Positions 15,044-24,037 of a DNA stretch of 64,000 nucleotides are shown here, piece after piece (the first letter of the stretch is position 1; each line of letters begins with the position of its first letter). This DNA comes from Bacteroidota bacterium. Its GTDB lineage: Bacteria; Bacteroidota; Bacteroidia; UKL13-3. The translations under genes were made by a program, and so were the position numbers. The stretch is taken from positions 124,001-188,000 of the forward strand of contig JAZKBU010000006.1 of the NCBI GenBank assembly GCA_040388375.1, read 5' to 3'. Below the pieces are notes generated by a model, which saw nothing but the letters and a program-made list of their open reading frames with translations, had not been told where the DNA came from and did not search any database.

Positions 15044-17377
15044 TTACTTCCCAAACGGAATAGTTAATTTTAAACTAATATTTCTGCCCGGGTCTAATGC
15101 GTAATAACGATACCTGCTTAAATAATCGCGGTAGGAGGTATTAAATATGTTTTGTACACCAATACTCCAACGAATATTTGCTTTGGCTATATTACTCCCA
15201 CCAAAAGCCATATCAAATAATTGATAAGCTGCCGGAGGATTTGTAAAATCTATACCCAAAGGAACTCTTATCTGCTCAAATACATATTGATAATTGACTT
15301 GAAAAAAAGCATTTTTTATTTTTTTAAGCGATGATATTTGCCACGTTAAACTACTTTGTATTTTATTAGCCGGCATAAATATTAAGGGCACATTTTTGCT
15401 TATATCATTGGCATATAAAAAAGTATAGGCAGTAGTTACATCTATGTTTTTATGCAATTGATAGCTTATATTGGTTTCAAAGCCTTGCAGCAAAGCATTT
15501 GTTTGCATATAATTAAACACAGGAAATACACCCCTGAAACTGGTATTAAAAGTGTTGCTCGGCAGGCGGTATATAAAGTTATTGATTACATTATTGTAAA
15601 GGCTTATATCAAACGCTAATTTGTTTTTAGCATACTTAAGCGTTAACTCACTATTATAACTTTGTTCCATTTGTAAACCGGCATTACCTTGCTCATAAGT
15701 AGCTACTGCTGCATGCAAACCTTGTGCGTACAATTCATTAATACTTGGAGGTCGCCAGGCAGTACTAAAACTACCCGTTATTTTCCATTGCGTATTAAAG
15801 AGGTAAGCTACACCCGCAGAACCCGATGCGTTATGGTAATAAAGCGTATTGTTTAACACCACATTGTTTACATTGATATAGCGTGTTAAGTCCATCCAAT
15901 CATACCGAATACCCGCCTCTGCCTGCCAGTGTTTTTTATTCCATTTTTCTATAATAAATAAGCCATAATTATTACTTATAAAATTAGGAATAAAAAACTG
16001 TTTGCCCGTAGCGTAGTTACCTTGGTTGGTATAACTTAAACCCAACAAACCTTTAACACCAAAATACTTTTTGTGTTCGTATTTCACATTTACTTGGTTT
16101 GTTGTTAATGTTAAATCGTAAACAGGTTTATCTTTTAAATCGCTGTTGGCATTTAAAAAACTCAATACATCAAATTCCTGTCGGTTATTTACTTGTTGGC
16201 TTATGTCTACACTTAACTTACTTACATTTTTAAACTGATAAAACCATTTTACTGCATTTATTATATGCGTAACATCTTGCCTTGGGCGTCCGATCTGATA
16301 CGTAAAATCTTTAATTACGCTGGGCCTTCCACTAGCAATGGTATTCTCCAAATCAGTTCTGTTGTGTAAATGTGCAGCACGTAATATACCCAGGCTCGAT
16401 TGAAAATAACTAAACGTATACTCAATGCTGCTATGTTTAAACCGGTATTGCGCAGCCATATTTACATCAAACTCCGTAAAAGCCGTATTGCTTAAAATAT
16501 ATTCAGGTGTTTTCGCATCGCCAGCCTTGCGGTAACTGCTTTGTAAACGCCAGCTTAAATTTTGCTTTTTTAGATGATTACCTTCTACAAATAAACTATT
16601 AGCCACTTGCCAGTTATTACTAAACGCATTTAAAGTATAAGCACCGGCTATTCCATTTTGCTGTTTAAAATCTTTAGCCGAAACTTTAATAACACCACCA
16701 ATGGCTTCCGGCCCATACTGCAAACCACTGGCTCCTTTTATTACTTCTATTTTATTAATGGCAAACGGATCAATTTCAGGTCCGTGGTCGGCACCCCAAT
16801 TTTGTCCTTCTTGTTTAACACCATTATTTAAAGTAACCAATCTGTTGCTATGTAAACCTCTTATAACAGGTTTGACAATACTTGGCCCACTGCTTAACAA
16901 AGTAATACCCGGTGTATTTTTCAGCATTTCACCCATTGTTTGTCCGCGTAAAATATCCAGTTTTTTAGCATCTATAAGCAAATGGTTTTGTAAATTATAA
17001 TCGCTTAATGCTAAATTTTTATCCGTATTAATCACTACTTCATGCAAATGGTTTTCTTCAGATGCCAGTTCAATTTTCAATAAATCGGTAACAGGTACTT
17101 TAACTTTTACCGTAACAGGATGGTAACCTATATAAGCAATGGATAGCTGGTACTTGACTCCTGTTAAATTGGTAAACTCAAAAAAACCTTTGGCATCAGT
17201 ATAAGTTTTTAACTGGCTGGGCAATAAAGTAACCACAGCGCTTACCAAGGCCTTTTTAGAAACACTGTCCGTAATAATTCCTTGTATGTTATAGGAGGCT
17301 TTTTGCTGTGCATAGTTATGGCCTGTAAAAGCCACAAACAATAAACACCCCACAAAAAGTGCTTTTAATTGTGTCAA
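15044..17377 (-). CDS. TonB-dependent outer membrane receptor
   Basis: 777 residues from a TTG start; signal peptide ending NYAQQ. Residues 30-105 are a carboxypeptidase-like regulatory domain (GIITDSVSKKAL, TDAKGFFEFTNL), then the plug (GEMLKNTPGITLLSSG, VIRGLHSNRLVTLNNGV, GASGLQYGPEAIGGVIKVS), then a 22-strand barrel ending in KLTIPFGK with aromatic strand ends. It lacks the SusC size (about 1000) and has no SusD partner. It probably imports a metal complex or other small ligand; the His/Cys-rich gene upstream points to metal. The plug box DHGPEIDPFAINKIEVIKG is well conserved. Confidence 0.92.
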   Translation of the reverse strand: MTQLKALFVGCLLFVAFTGHNYAQQKASYNIQGIITDSVSKKALVSAVVTLLPSQLKTYTDAKGFFEFTNLTGVKYQLSIAYIGYHPVTVKVKVPVTDLLKIELASEENHLHEVVINTDKNLALSDYNLQNHLLIDAKKLDILRGQTMGEMLKNTPGITLLSSGPSIVKPVIRGLHSNRLVTLNNGVKQEGQNWGADHGPEIDPFAINKIEVIKGASGLQYGPEAIGGVIKVSAKDFKQQNGIAGAYTLNAFSNNWQVANSLFVEGNHLKKQNLSWRLQSSYRKAGDAKTPEYILSNTAFTEFDVNMAAQYRFKHSSIEYTFSYFQSSLGILRAAHLHNRTDLENTIASGRPSVIKDFTYQIGRPRQDVTHIINAVKWFYQFKNVSKLSVDISQQVNNRQEFDVLSFLNANSDLKDKPVYDLTLTTNQVNVKYEHKKYFGVKGLLGLSYTNQGNYATGKQFFIPNFISNNYGLFIIEKWNKKHWQAEAGIRYDWMDLTRYINVNNVVLNNTLYYHNASGSAGVAYLFNTQWKITGSFSTAWRPPSINELYAQGLHAAVATYEQGNAGLQMEQSYNSELTLKYAKNKLAFDISLYNNVINNFIYRLPSNTFNTSFRGVFPVFNYMQTNALLQGFETNISYQLHKNIDVTTAYTFLYANDISKNVPLIFMPANKIQSSLTWQISSLKKIKNAFFQVNYQYVFEQIRVPLGIDFTNPPAAYQLFDMAFGGSNIAKANIRWSIGVQNIFNTSYRDYLSRYRYYALDPGRNISLKLTIPFGK

Positions 17378-17512
17378 AATAAAAAAATAAAATGTTTTTT
17401 AGATAAGTGTGCTTTACGCACAAAATGAATTCAATTATTTCTACAGACACTGCATTACATGGACTGATTCGTCAAGTCGAAACAATCATGCTGCTTTATC
17501 TCAAAATAATTT

Positions 17513-17908
17513 TTAACTAAAAAAGCTTTGGGGTGGTCCTTTGTTATTGAGCAGTAAAACAAACTGAATTTGTTTATTGATGATGATTTGCTCAAAATAA
17601 TGTGCTTTAAAAAACTCCATAAAGCTACAAGGGCTTGAAGCTAAACTTATATTTTTTATAAAATGATATTTGCTTACAAAACACTTCTCTCCGCTTTCGT
17701 CCACGTGTTGTTCATGGTCACATTGCTTTAAAGAGCTGTCCTGGCAATAATTTTCATCTAACTTACAATGGTGGTCTTCTGTATTTTTTGAAGCACTGGC
17801 CACATGATGCACTATTTCCATGTGTTCGTGAAACGCATGAAAAGGAATGAGTGTAGCTATAAAAATAGCTGCAAGCACTAAATGGCAATATGTTTGAATT
17901 GTTTTCAA
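17513..17908 (-). CDS. Small His/Cys-rich exported protein, probable metal-linked leader gene
   Basis: 131 residues from a TTG start, which follows a TAATTTTG box by 13 bases. An N-terminal hydrophobic segment (HLVLAAIFIATLIPFHAF) is followed by a stretch with HEHMEIVHH, EDHHCKLDENYCQ, LKQCDHEQHVDE and CFVSKYH, then a C-terminal hydrophobic part. The dense His, Cys, Asp, Glu composition suggests metal binding in the periplasm. Such genes often precede metal-regulated TonB receptors in this phylum, as here (135 bases upstream of the receptor). Metal identity (zinc, copper, iron) is not decidable. Confidence 0.7.
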   Translation of the reverse strand: MKTIQTYCHLVLAAIFIATLIPFHAFHEHMEIVHHVASASKNTEDHHCKLDENYCQDSSLKQCDHEQHVDESGEKCFVSKYHFIKNISLASSPCSFMEFFKAHYFEQIIINKQIQFVLLLNNKGPPQSFFS

Positions 17909-17921
17909 AAAAACCGAAATG

Positions 17922-17929
17922 CAAAATTA
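17922..17929 (-). promoter_or_regulatory. -7 box of the TonB cassette
   Basis: TAATTTTG on the minus strand, a perfect TAnnTTTG, 13 bases before the TTG start at 17908. No clear -33 element at the usual spacing, which would fit activator or repressor control. Confidence 0.4.
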
Positions 17930-17959
17930 ACTTTTGCAAACGTAAAAACTAACCGTTTA

Positions 17960-17994
17960 AAAAAAGGCGAACTAAAATTTAGTTCGCCTTTTTT
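17960..17994. terminator. Intrinsic terminator of pyrG
   Basis: A perfect 17-bp inverted repeat centred on 17977 (core GGCGAACTAAA / TTTAGTTCGCC) with A- and T-runs. It lies 51 bases beyond the pyrG stop (pyrG runs on the minus strand to 18046) and before the TonB cassette. Confidence 0.85.
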
Positions 17995-17996
17995 AT

Positions 17997-18028
17997 TTGT
18001 AAAGACGTTGCATGCAACGTCTTTACAA
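17997..18028. repeat. 32-bp perfect palindromic repeat, GTTGCATGCAAC family
   Basis: TTGTAAAGACGTTGCA (17997-18012) is the exact reverse complement of 18013-18028. It matches 12954-12987 over the core and most of the arms. It sits between the pyrG stop codon and the pyrG terminator. Confidence 0.75.
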
Positions 18029-18045
18029 GATCTCTACCAGATGGG

Positions 18046-19659
18046 TTAATTACCTAAACTCTTTGTTAAAGCCGCTTTTATAAAGCGTACAAACAAAGGA
18101 TGCGGGTTTAACACCGTACTTTTATATTCAGGATGAAACTGTACTGCCACAAAATAAGGGTGCGATTTTATTTCAACAATCTCAGCCAGTTTGGTTTCCG
18201 GGTTTATACCTGTTATACTTAATCCTTTTTTCTCAAAGTCCTTTTGAAACTTATTGTTAAACTCATAACGGTGGCGGTGACGCTCTGTTATTTTACTTTT
18301 TTCATAAGCCTTATATGCCTTACTATCTTTGGCAATTTCACAAGCATAAGAGCCTAAACGCATAGTGCCACCTTTAGCCGTAATATTTTTTTGGTCAGCC
18401 ATCATATCTATTACCGCATGTTTGGTATGTGCATCCATTTCAGTACTATGTGCATCTTTCCAACCAATTACATTGCGTGCAAACTCAATAACGGCCATTT
18501 GCATACCCAAACAAATACCAAAAAATGGAATATTGTTTTCACGTACATATTTTATAGCGGTAATTTTTCCTTCTATTCCCCTATCGCCAAAACCCGGAGC
18601 TACTAAAACACCATCCAATTCACCTAATTTCTGCGCTACATTTTCGTCCGAAATTAATTCACTGTGAATATACTGAACCCTTATTCTGCACTCATTGGCA
18701 GCACCGGCATGAATAAATGCTTCTATAATTGATTTGTAAGCATCAGGCAATTCAACATATTTCCCCACTAAACCAATTTGCAATTCGTTTTTAGGGTTTT
18801 TATGGCGGGTTAAAAACTGTTTCCAGCTATCCAAATCAGGGTCGATTTTAGACGACAACTTCAACCTGTTTAAAGTAATTTTATCCAACTTTTCCTTTAA
18901 CATCATTAAAGGCACATCGTAAATAGTTGGTACATCCAATGCTTCAATTACCGCATCGGGCGATACATTACAGAACAAAGCTAACTTACGTTTTTGTTCT
19001 TTGCTGATTGAATGTTCTGTTCTGCAAACCAATATATCAGCTTGCAAACCACTTTCTAACAATAATTTTACCGAATGTTGGGTCGGTTTGGTTTTAAGCT
19101 CTTTGGTCGAACTTAAATAAGGCAATAAAGTTAAATGGATAATTAAACAATCTTCGTCCTTCAATTCCCAATGTAACTGACGAACTGCTTCTATATATGG
19201 CAATGATTCAATATCGCCAACCGTTCCACCAATTTCAGTTATTACAATTTCGTACTCACCCGTTTCGCCTAATAATTTTATTCTGCGTTTTATTTCATCT
19301 GTAATATGCGGAACTACCTGCACTGTTTTACCTAAAAAAGCACCTTGGCGCTCCTGGTTAATAACATGCTGGTAAATTTTTCCGGTAGTTACATTATTAG
19401 CCTGCGAGGTAGGAACATTTAAAAAACGTTCGTAATGGCCTAAATCCAAATCTGTTTCGGCACCATCATCAGTAACATAACATTCGCCATGCTCATAAGG
19501 GTTTAAAGTACCCGGATCAACATTAATGTATGGATCTAACTTTTGAATGGTAACAGAATAGCCGCGTGCCTGAAGTAATTTAGCTAATGAAGCAGCAATA
19601 ATTCCTTTGCCTAATGATGACGTTACACCGCCTGTAACAAAAATGTATTTGGTTTGCAT
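18046..19659 (-). CDS. pyrG: CTP synthase
   Basis: 537 residues from the ATG at 19659 (KYIFVTGGVTSSLGKG at the N-terminus; an upstream in-frame start would add 13 non-conserved residues). The synthetase domain has the P-loop GGVTSSLGKG, DPYINVDPGTLNPYEHGE and QVVPHITDEIK; the glutaminase half has FFGICLGMQ (catalytic Cys) and FHPEYKS (His/Glu). It amidates UTP to CTP with glutamine and ATP in the cytoplasm. Full-length with every signature. Monocistronic, with a promoter at 19748-19780 and a terminator at 17960-17994; a palindromic repeat lies in its 3' UTR. Confidence 0.98.
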   Translation of the reverse strand: MQTKYIFVTGGVTSSLGKGIIAASLAKLLQARGYSVTIQKLDPYINVDPGTLNPYEHGECYVTDDGAETDLDLGHYERFLNVPTSQANNVTTGKIYQHVINQERQGAFLGKTVQVVPHITDEIKRRIKLLGETGEYEIVITEIGGTVGDIESLPYIEAVRQLHWELKDEDCLIIHLTLLPYLSSTKELKTKPTQHSVKLLLESGLQADILVCRTEHSISKEQKRKLALFCNVSPDAVIEALDVPTIYDVPLMMLKEKLDKITLNRLKLSSKIDPDLDSWKQFLTRHKNPKNELQIGLVGKYVELPDAYKSIIEAFIHAGAANECRIRVQYIHSELISDENVAQKLGELDGVLVAPGFGDRGIEGKITAIKYVRENNIPFFGICLGMQMAVIEFARNVIGWKDAHSTEMDAHTKHAVIDMMADQKNITAKGGTMRLGSYACEIAKDSKAYKAYEKSKITERHRHRYEFNNKFQKDFEKKGLSITGINPETKLAEIVEIKSHPYFVAVQFHPEYKSTVLNPHPLFVRFIKAALTKSLGN

Positions 19660-19747
19660 AATTTTTTGTGAATAAAACACAGCTAATGCCTTTACCAAAA
19701 ACCAATTAAGTATTTTTCCGTAAGCAACAAAGTGTATTTACGGGTCA

Positions 19748-19780
19748 CAAATATAAGTTAATGTGGTTGACAAATTACAA
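19748..19780 (-). promoter_or_regulatory. Promoter for pyrG
   Basis: Minus strand: TTG (19780-19778), 22 bases, TATATTTG (19755-19748), an exact -7 consensus. The leader would be about 85 bases, unusually long for this window, leaving room for control by pyrimidine level. Confidence 0.45.
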
Positions 19781-19850
19781 GTCGTTTTCCATATTTTTTA
19801 AACATCCTACTTAAGTCCTTTTGTTTAGGTGTTTAAAAAATTCTTTTCGG

Positions 19851-20621
19851 CTAATTTACCAATTGATCTGCCGCTTTTACGTGCCAGTTATTTTCGTCCT
19901 GTATGTAGGTAATAATCCTGCTTTGTTTCAAAGCCACACCAGCAGGCACTCTTATATAAGCTGTCCCTTTAGCCCCTTTTACTTTTTCCGTTTTAAAAAC
20001 CCTTACTATATTATGGTGGTGCAGTAATTTACCTGCATTTTCTCCTGCAGTTACTTTTGTATAAATATCGTTTTCGGCAATGGCAAAATTAATAAGCAAA
20101 CTATCCGTTTTTCCTAAAATTTCGTACTCAATGGTAATTGAATCGGCATGAGTTTGGTAAGCGTTGGTGGTAATATAATGGGTACTTGGAATTTTTAAAT
20201 TTTGTTTTATAAATCCGCTTATATTCTTTTTATCAGAACCCGGCACAGTAAACAATCCATTTAAAAAACTTTGTGGCGTGTACATAGCCTGCCCTTTCAT
20301 TAAACTCAAATAAGTAGCCTGGCGTTTGGTATTTAAACTATCGCTGTATTTATCAACCCAGCCGCTTTTATCCCACACATCCACATGAAAATCCAATATA
20401 TAAACCGGTTGAAAAGCACTGTCAACCACATGGCGTAATTCACCTAAAAACTTATCAGCCTCAGGGCAGCTACTACAGCCTTCCGAGCTAAAATTTTCAA
20501 TTACTACAGATGGTCTGTAAACCCTGCTTGAATCTTTTTTCAATAACTGCGCATAGGCATTATTGAAAAAGAAAACACACAAACAAAAAGCTACTAATAA
20601 TTTTATATTTACTATTTTCAT
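19851..20621 (-). CDS. DUF1223 thioredoxin-like exported protein
   Basis: 256 residues. Signal peptide (LLVAFCLCVFFFNNAYAQ) followed by the DUF1223 fold: VVIENFSSEGCSSCPEADKF with a CxxC motif, ILDFHVDVWDKSGWVDKYSD, and MYTPQSFLNGLF. The family has a thioredoxin-type fold and is periplasmic; a redox function is plausible from the CSSC motif but not demonstrated. The C-terminal domain (about 150-250) is beta-rich (AGENAGKLLHHHNIVRVFKT). Divergent from the aminotransferase gene. A TAATTTTG box lies 26 bases before its ATG (20648-20655, minus strand). Confidence 0.85.
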   Translation of the reverse strand: MKIVNIKLLVAFCLCVFFFNNAYAQLLKKDSSRVYRPSVVIENFSSEGCSSCPEADKFLGELRHVVDSAFQPVYILDFHVDVWDKSGWVDKYSDSLNTKRQATYLSLMKGQAMYTPQSFLNGLFTVPGSDKKNISGFIKQNLKIPSTHYITTNAYQTHADSITIEYEILGKTDSLLINFAIAENDIYTKVTAGENAGKLLHHHNIVRVFKTEKVKGAKGTAYIRVPAGVALKQSRIITYIQDENNWHVKAADQLVN

Positions 20622-20853
20622 GAATTGGGTTACACTAAAAATTTTGCCAAAATTATATTATTAACATTTAAAAATTTATCAAAATTGCTTCCGTTATCGT
20701 CATATTTATTTCTACTCCCGTTAAAACAAATCTATCTACCGTTAAAATATTTTTTTTGATGGCAAATAAAGCAAGTCCCCTGTCAACTAAAAACTTATTA
20801 ACAATAACAGTCATTGTTTTGCCTTATCAAACCAATATTTGCATATTGCAAGC

Positions 20854-22008
20854 ATGCAATTCAGTGGGTCTATAAAAACTAAATTACCTAAGGTTAACAC
20901 CAGTATTTTTGCTGTAATGACAGCTTTGGCTAATGAGCATGGTGCCATTAATTTAGCACAAGGCTTTCCGGATTTTTCTGTATCGCCTAAATTAATTGAA
21001 CTGGTAAATAAATACATGCAACAAGGCATGAATCAATATGCACCTATGCCTGGCCTATTGAGTTTACGCGAAAAAATAGCACAAAAAACATTTGATTTAT
21101 ACTCAGCCCAATATGACCCCAATACAGAAATAACCATTGTACCCGGGGCTACACACGGCATTTATGCAGTAATGAGTGCTGTTATAAGAGAGGGTGATGA
21201 AGTAATAATAATTGAACCTTGTTACGACAGTTATGTACCCGCTATTGAATTAAATGGTGGCAGAGCGGTGTACGTTGAGCTCAAATTACCTGAATTTAAA
21301 GTTGACTGGAACGAAGTAAAAAAACTGGTTAACTATAAAACCAAAATGATTATTATAAATACACCACACAACCCAAGTGGCAGTATTTTAAGTTCGCAAG
21401 ACTTATTGAAACTGGAAAAAATAGTACGTGGCACTGATGTAATAGTTTGCAGCGATGAAGTGTATGAGCATATTATTTTTGATAAAGTAGAACACCAGAG
21501 TGTGGCCAGGTTTCCGGCTTTGGCCGAGCGGAGTTTTATCATTTCATCGTTTGGAAAAACATACCACACTACCGGTTGGAAAATGGGCTATATATTGGCT
21601 CCGGCTAACCTGACAACTGAGTTACGCAAAGTGCACCAGTTTATGGCTTTTAGCACCAATACACCCATACAGTATGCCATGGCTGAGTTTATGGACGACA
21701 CCAGTGCTTACAAAGAGTTGAATGAATTTTATCAGGAGAAAAGAGATTATTTCAGAAAACTACTCAAAGGCTCCAACTTTAAGCTAATGCCTTGTCAGGG
21801 AAGTTATTTTCAACTGTTAAACTACGCTAAAATAACCCAAGAAAAAGATACTGAGTTTGCAACCCGCTTAACCAAAGAAAATAAAATTGCAAGTATTCCG
21901 GTATCCGTTTTCTACCAAAAACATACCGACAATAATTTACTCCGCTTTTGTTTTGCCAAACAAAACGAAACATTGGAGAAAGCAGCAGAAAAACTAGTTA
22001 AAATATAA
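20854..22008 (+). CDS. Methionine/glutamine-type aminotransferase (YbdL-like)
   Basis: 384 residues from the ATG at 20854; an upstream TTG at 20839 overlaps a -7-like box (AATATTTG, 20834-20841) and is unlikely. Fold-type I PLP enzyme: INLAQGFPDF, TIVPGATHGIYA, NTPHNPSGS, CSDEVYEHI and SSFGKTYHTTGWKMGY with Lys235 as the Schiff base. This matches the YbdL/kynurenine aminotransferase III group, which uses methionine, glutamine or aromatic amino acids with 2-oxo acids. The omega-amidase gene follows after 6 bases; the pair converts the oxo acid amide product, so glutamine transamination linked to methionine salvage is the likely role. Confidence 0.88.
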   Translation: MQFSGSIKTKLPKVNTSIFAVMTALANEHGAINLAQGFPDFSVSPKLIELVNKYMQQGMNQYAPMPGLLSLREKIAQKTFDLYSAQYDPNTEITIVPGATHGIYAVMSAVIREGDEVIIIEPCYDSYVPAIELNGGRAVYVELKLPEFKVDWNEVKKLVNYKTKMIIINTPHNPSGSILSSQDLLKLEKIVRGTDVIVCSDEVYEHIIFDKVEHQSVARFPALAERSFIISSFGKTYHTTGWKMGYILAPANLTTELRKVHQFMAFSTNTPIQYAMAEFMDDTSAYKELNEFYQEKRDYFRKLLKGSNFKLMPCQGSYFQLLNYAKITQEKDTEFATRLTKENKIASIPVSVFYQKHTDNNLLRFCFAKQNETLEKAAEKLVKI

Positions 22009-22014
22009 ATAGCT

Positions 22015-22812
22015 ATGCAAAACGAGGAAACCGATAAACTCTCCATAACCTTAATACAAAGTAATTTGTTTTGGGAAAATAAACGTGGCAACCTCAATCA
22101 ATTTGCAAACCGAATTTCGAACCTAACTACCAAAATAGATATTATTGTTTTGCCCGAAATGTTTTCGACCAGTTTTACGATGAATGCCGAAAAACTAAGC
22201 GAACCAATGGATGGCATTACCGTTACCTGGATGAAAGAGGTAGCTAATTTTACAGGGGCAGCCGTTTGTGGCAGTGTAATTATTAAAGAAGGCACTGCTG
22301 TTTACAACCGCTTTATATGGATAGAACCGGGTGGCTACATTACCTTTTACGACAAAGCCCATTTGTTTAGAATGGGTGAAGAAAATAAACATTATGATGC
22401 AGGCAAAACCCGCACCATTATTAACTATAAAGGTTGGAAAATAGCACCCTTTGTTTGTTACGATTTGCGTTTTCCTGTTTGGCTGAAAAGAACCACTTCA
22501 TTTGATTACGATTTAATGATAGTAGTAGCAAGCTGGCCCGAAAAAAGAAGTGCCCACTGGCAAGTGCTATCACAAGCACGTGCCATTGAAAACCAATGTT
22601 ATGTAGCAGCACTAAATAGAGTTGGCGAAGATGGAAATCAGGTAACCTTCGATGGTAAATCAGCTTTGTACAACCCGCAGGGGAAAATAATTAACCAGCT
22701 TACTTCAGACGAATTTGAAGAAACATACACCATTCATTTACCTGAGTTAAAAACATATAGAAAAGCCTTCCCTGTGTGGCTTGATGACGATGACTTTGAA
22801 ATAAAAAAATAA
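22015..22812 (+). CDS. Omega-amidase, nitrilase superfamily (YafV-like)
   Basis: 265 residues with the nitrilase triad Glu48 (VLPEMFSTSF), Lys114 (FYDKAHLFRM) and Cys148 (PFVCYDLRFPVW). This is the branch of omega-amidases that hydrolyses 2-oxoglutaramate and 2-oxosuccinamate. It starts 6 bases after the aminotransferase stop, so the two form an operon: transamination of glutamine gives 2-oxoglutaramate, which this enzyme pulls to 2-oxoglutarate. Cytoplasmic, no signal. The ending WLDDDDFE is acidic and variable. Confidence 0.9.
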   Translation: MQNEETDKLSITLIQSNLFWENKRGNLNQFANRISNLTTKIDIIVLPEMFSTSFTMNAEKLSEPMDGITVTWMKEVANFTGAAVCGSVIIKEGTAVYNRFIWIEPGGYITFYDKAHLFRMGEENKHYDAGKTRTIINYKGWKIAPFVCYDLRFPVWLKRTTSFDYDLMIVVASWPEKRSAHWQVLSQARAIENQCYVAALNRVGEDGNQVTFDGKSALYNPQGKIINQLTSDEFEETYTIHLPELKTYRKAFPVWLDDDDFEIKK

Positions 22813-22876
22813 TACACGCAACTATTTATTTTTAATTACATCAAACAAAAACTAACAAACTTTATTATATATAAAC

Positions 22877-23986
22877 ATGAACAGACTTCTTATTCTATTT
22901 ATTTGCTTCACTTTTTCTTCTCATTTAAGCTTTGCACAAAAAAACAAATCAACTAAAAAAGAAACCGTAGTTGAAAAGGCAAATTTTCAAATGGACGAAA
23001 TCGAATTTGACTTTGGTGTGGTAAATGAAAACGGAGGATTGCTTATTCACGAATTTTCTATTAAAAACACAGGTAATGTTCCGCTACTTATAAAAAACAT
23101 TGATCCTGAGTGTGGTTGTACCAAAACCGAATACTCAGACAAACCAATACCTGTTGGCTCAGTTGGTTATATAAAAGCCGTGTTTAACCCGATAGGCAGA
23201 CCCGGTATGTTTAGAAAAGCCATTACCATATTTACCAATACCGAAAAAGAAAAATCGCAAATATTTTTAAAAGGCAATGTAGCTCCTGCCAAATATGAGT
23301 TTAACTCAACCTACACTTACCAGTATGGTTTTTTAGCGGTTAATAACAACACGTTTAACTTTAACGTTTTAAATACCAAATCAGACAGTACTTACTTAAG
23401 AATGTACAACCTGAGCAATAAAAAAATAACCATCAACAAAATAATGACTCCTAACAATATTGAAATTACAGGCCCTTATTACGAAATAAGACCTAATACC
23501 GATATTGAATTATTGATTAAATACAGGCCTAAAAGCCCCGATGATTTTGGAGACTTTAGTCAGGAAGTAAAACTAATGACCAATGACGATTCATTGCCGA
23601 TAAAACTCATTTATATTAATTCAACTGTTAAAGAAGACTTCTCCTACTTAGGCCCTAAAGACTTGAAAAAAGCACCTAAGTTTACCATTGATAAGTTAGC
23701 CCATAACTTTGGCGATATTGGCCATAAGGACAATATGAATACCGAGTTTACCATAACCAACAAAGGCAAACAGGATTTAATTATCAGAAAAATTAAACGC
23801 TCATGCAATTGTGTAAGTGCCGATATGGAAACAATGGTGATTAAACCTAAACAAAAGGTGAAATTAAAAGTGGGTTACACTTCATTTAACACAGTAGGTA
23901 TTGATTACCGACAAATTAAATTAATTACCAATGATCCTAAAAATCCGGAAATTGTTTTAAATATTATTGCCAATATTGTGCGATAA
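22877..23986 (+). CDS. DUF1573 domain protein, exported
   Basis: 369 residues. Signal peptide (LLILFICFTFSSHLSFAQ). Two DUF1573-type Ig-like modules, each with a Cys pair: FDFGVVNENGGLLIHEFSIKN ... DPECGCTKTEYSD, and again HNFGDIGHKDNMNTEFTITN ... KRSCNCVSADMET. DUF1573 resembles an abnormal-spindle/ASPM-SPD2-Hydin type beta sandwich. The role is unknown; such proteins are common and exported in this phylum. Between the two lies a third beta-sandwich (residues 150-250) without Cys. It is 64 bases after the amidase and 51 before htrA. Confidence 0.85.
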   Translation: MNRLLILFICFTFSSHLSFAQKNKSTKKETVVEKANFQMDEIEFDFGVVNENGGLLIHEFSIKNTGNVPLLIKNIDPECGCTKTEYSDKPIPVGSVGYIKAVFNPIGRPGMFRKAITIFTNTEKEKSQIFLKGNVAPAKYEFNSTYTYQYGFLAVNNNTFNFNVLNTKSDSTYLRMYNLSNKKITINKIMTPNNIEITGPYYEIRPNTDIELLIKYRPKSPDDFGDFSQEVKLMTNDDSLPIKLIYINSTVKEDFSYLGPKDLKKAPKFTIDKLAHNFGDIGHKDNMNTEFTITNKGKQDLIIRKIKRSCNCVSADMETMVIKPKQKVKLKVGYTSFNTVGIDYRQIKLITNDPKNPEIVLNIIANIVR

Positions 23987-24006
23987 TTTTAAACTTTTTA
24001 AATTTG
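23976..24006 (+). promoter_or_regulatory. Promoter for the HtrA protease gene
   Basis: TTG (23976-23978), 20 bases, TAAATTTG (23999-24006), an exact -7 box. It overlaps the end of the DUF1573 gene. Predicted leader about 25 bases. Confidence 0.5.
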
Positions 24007-24037
24007 CATTCTCGTTAATTAAACTTTTTTATTGAAA

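Noticed and set aside
20622-20853. A riboswitch (SAM type) before the aminotransferase gene
   Set aside because: No conserved aptamer stems or terminator are visible, and a -7-like box lies just before the start, leaving almost no leader.
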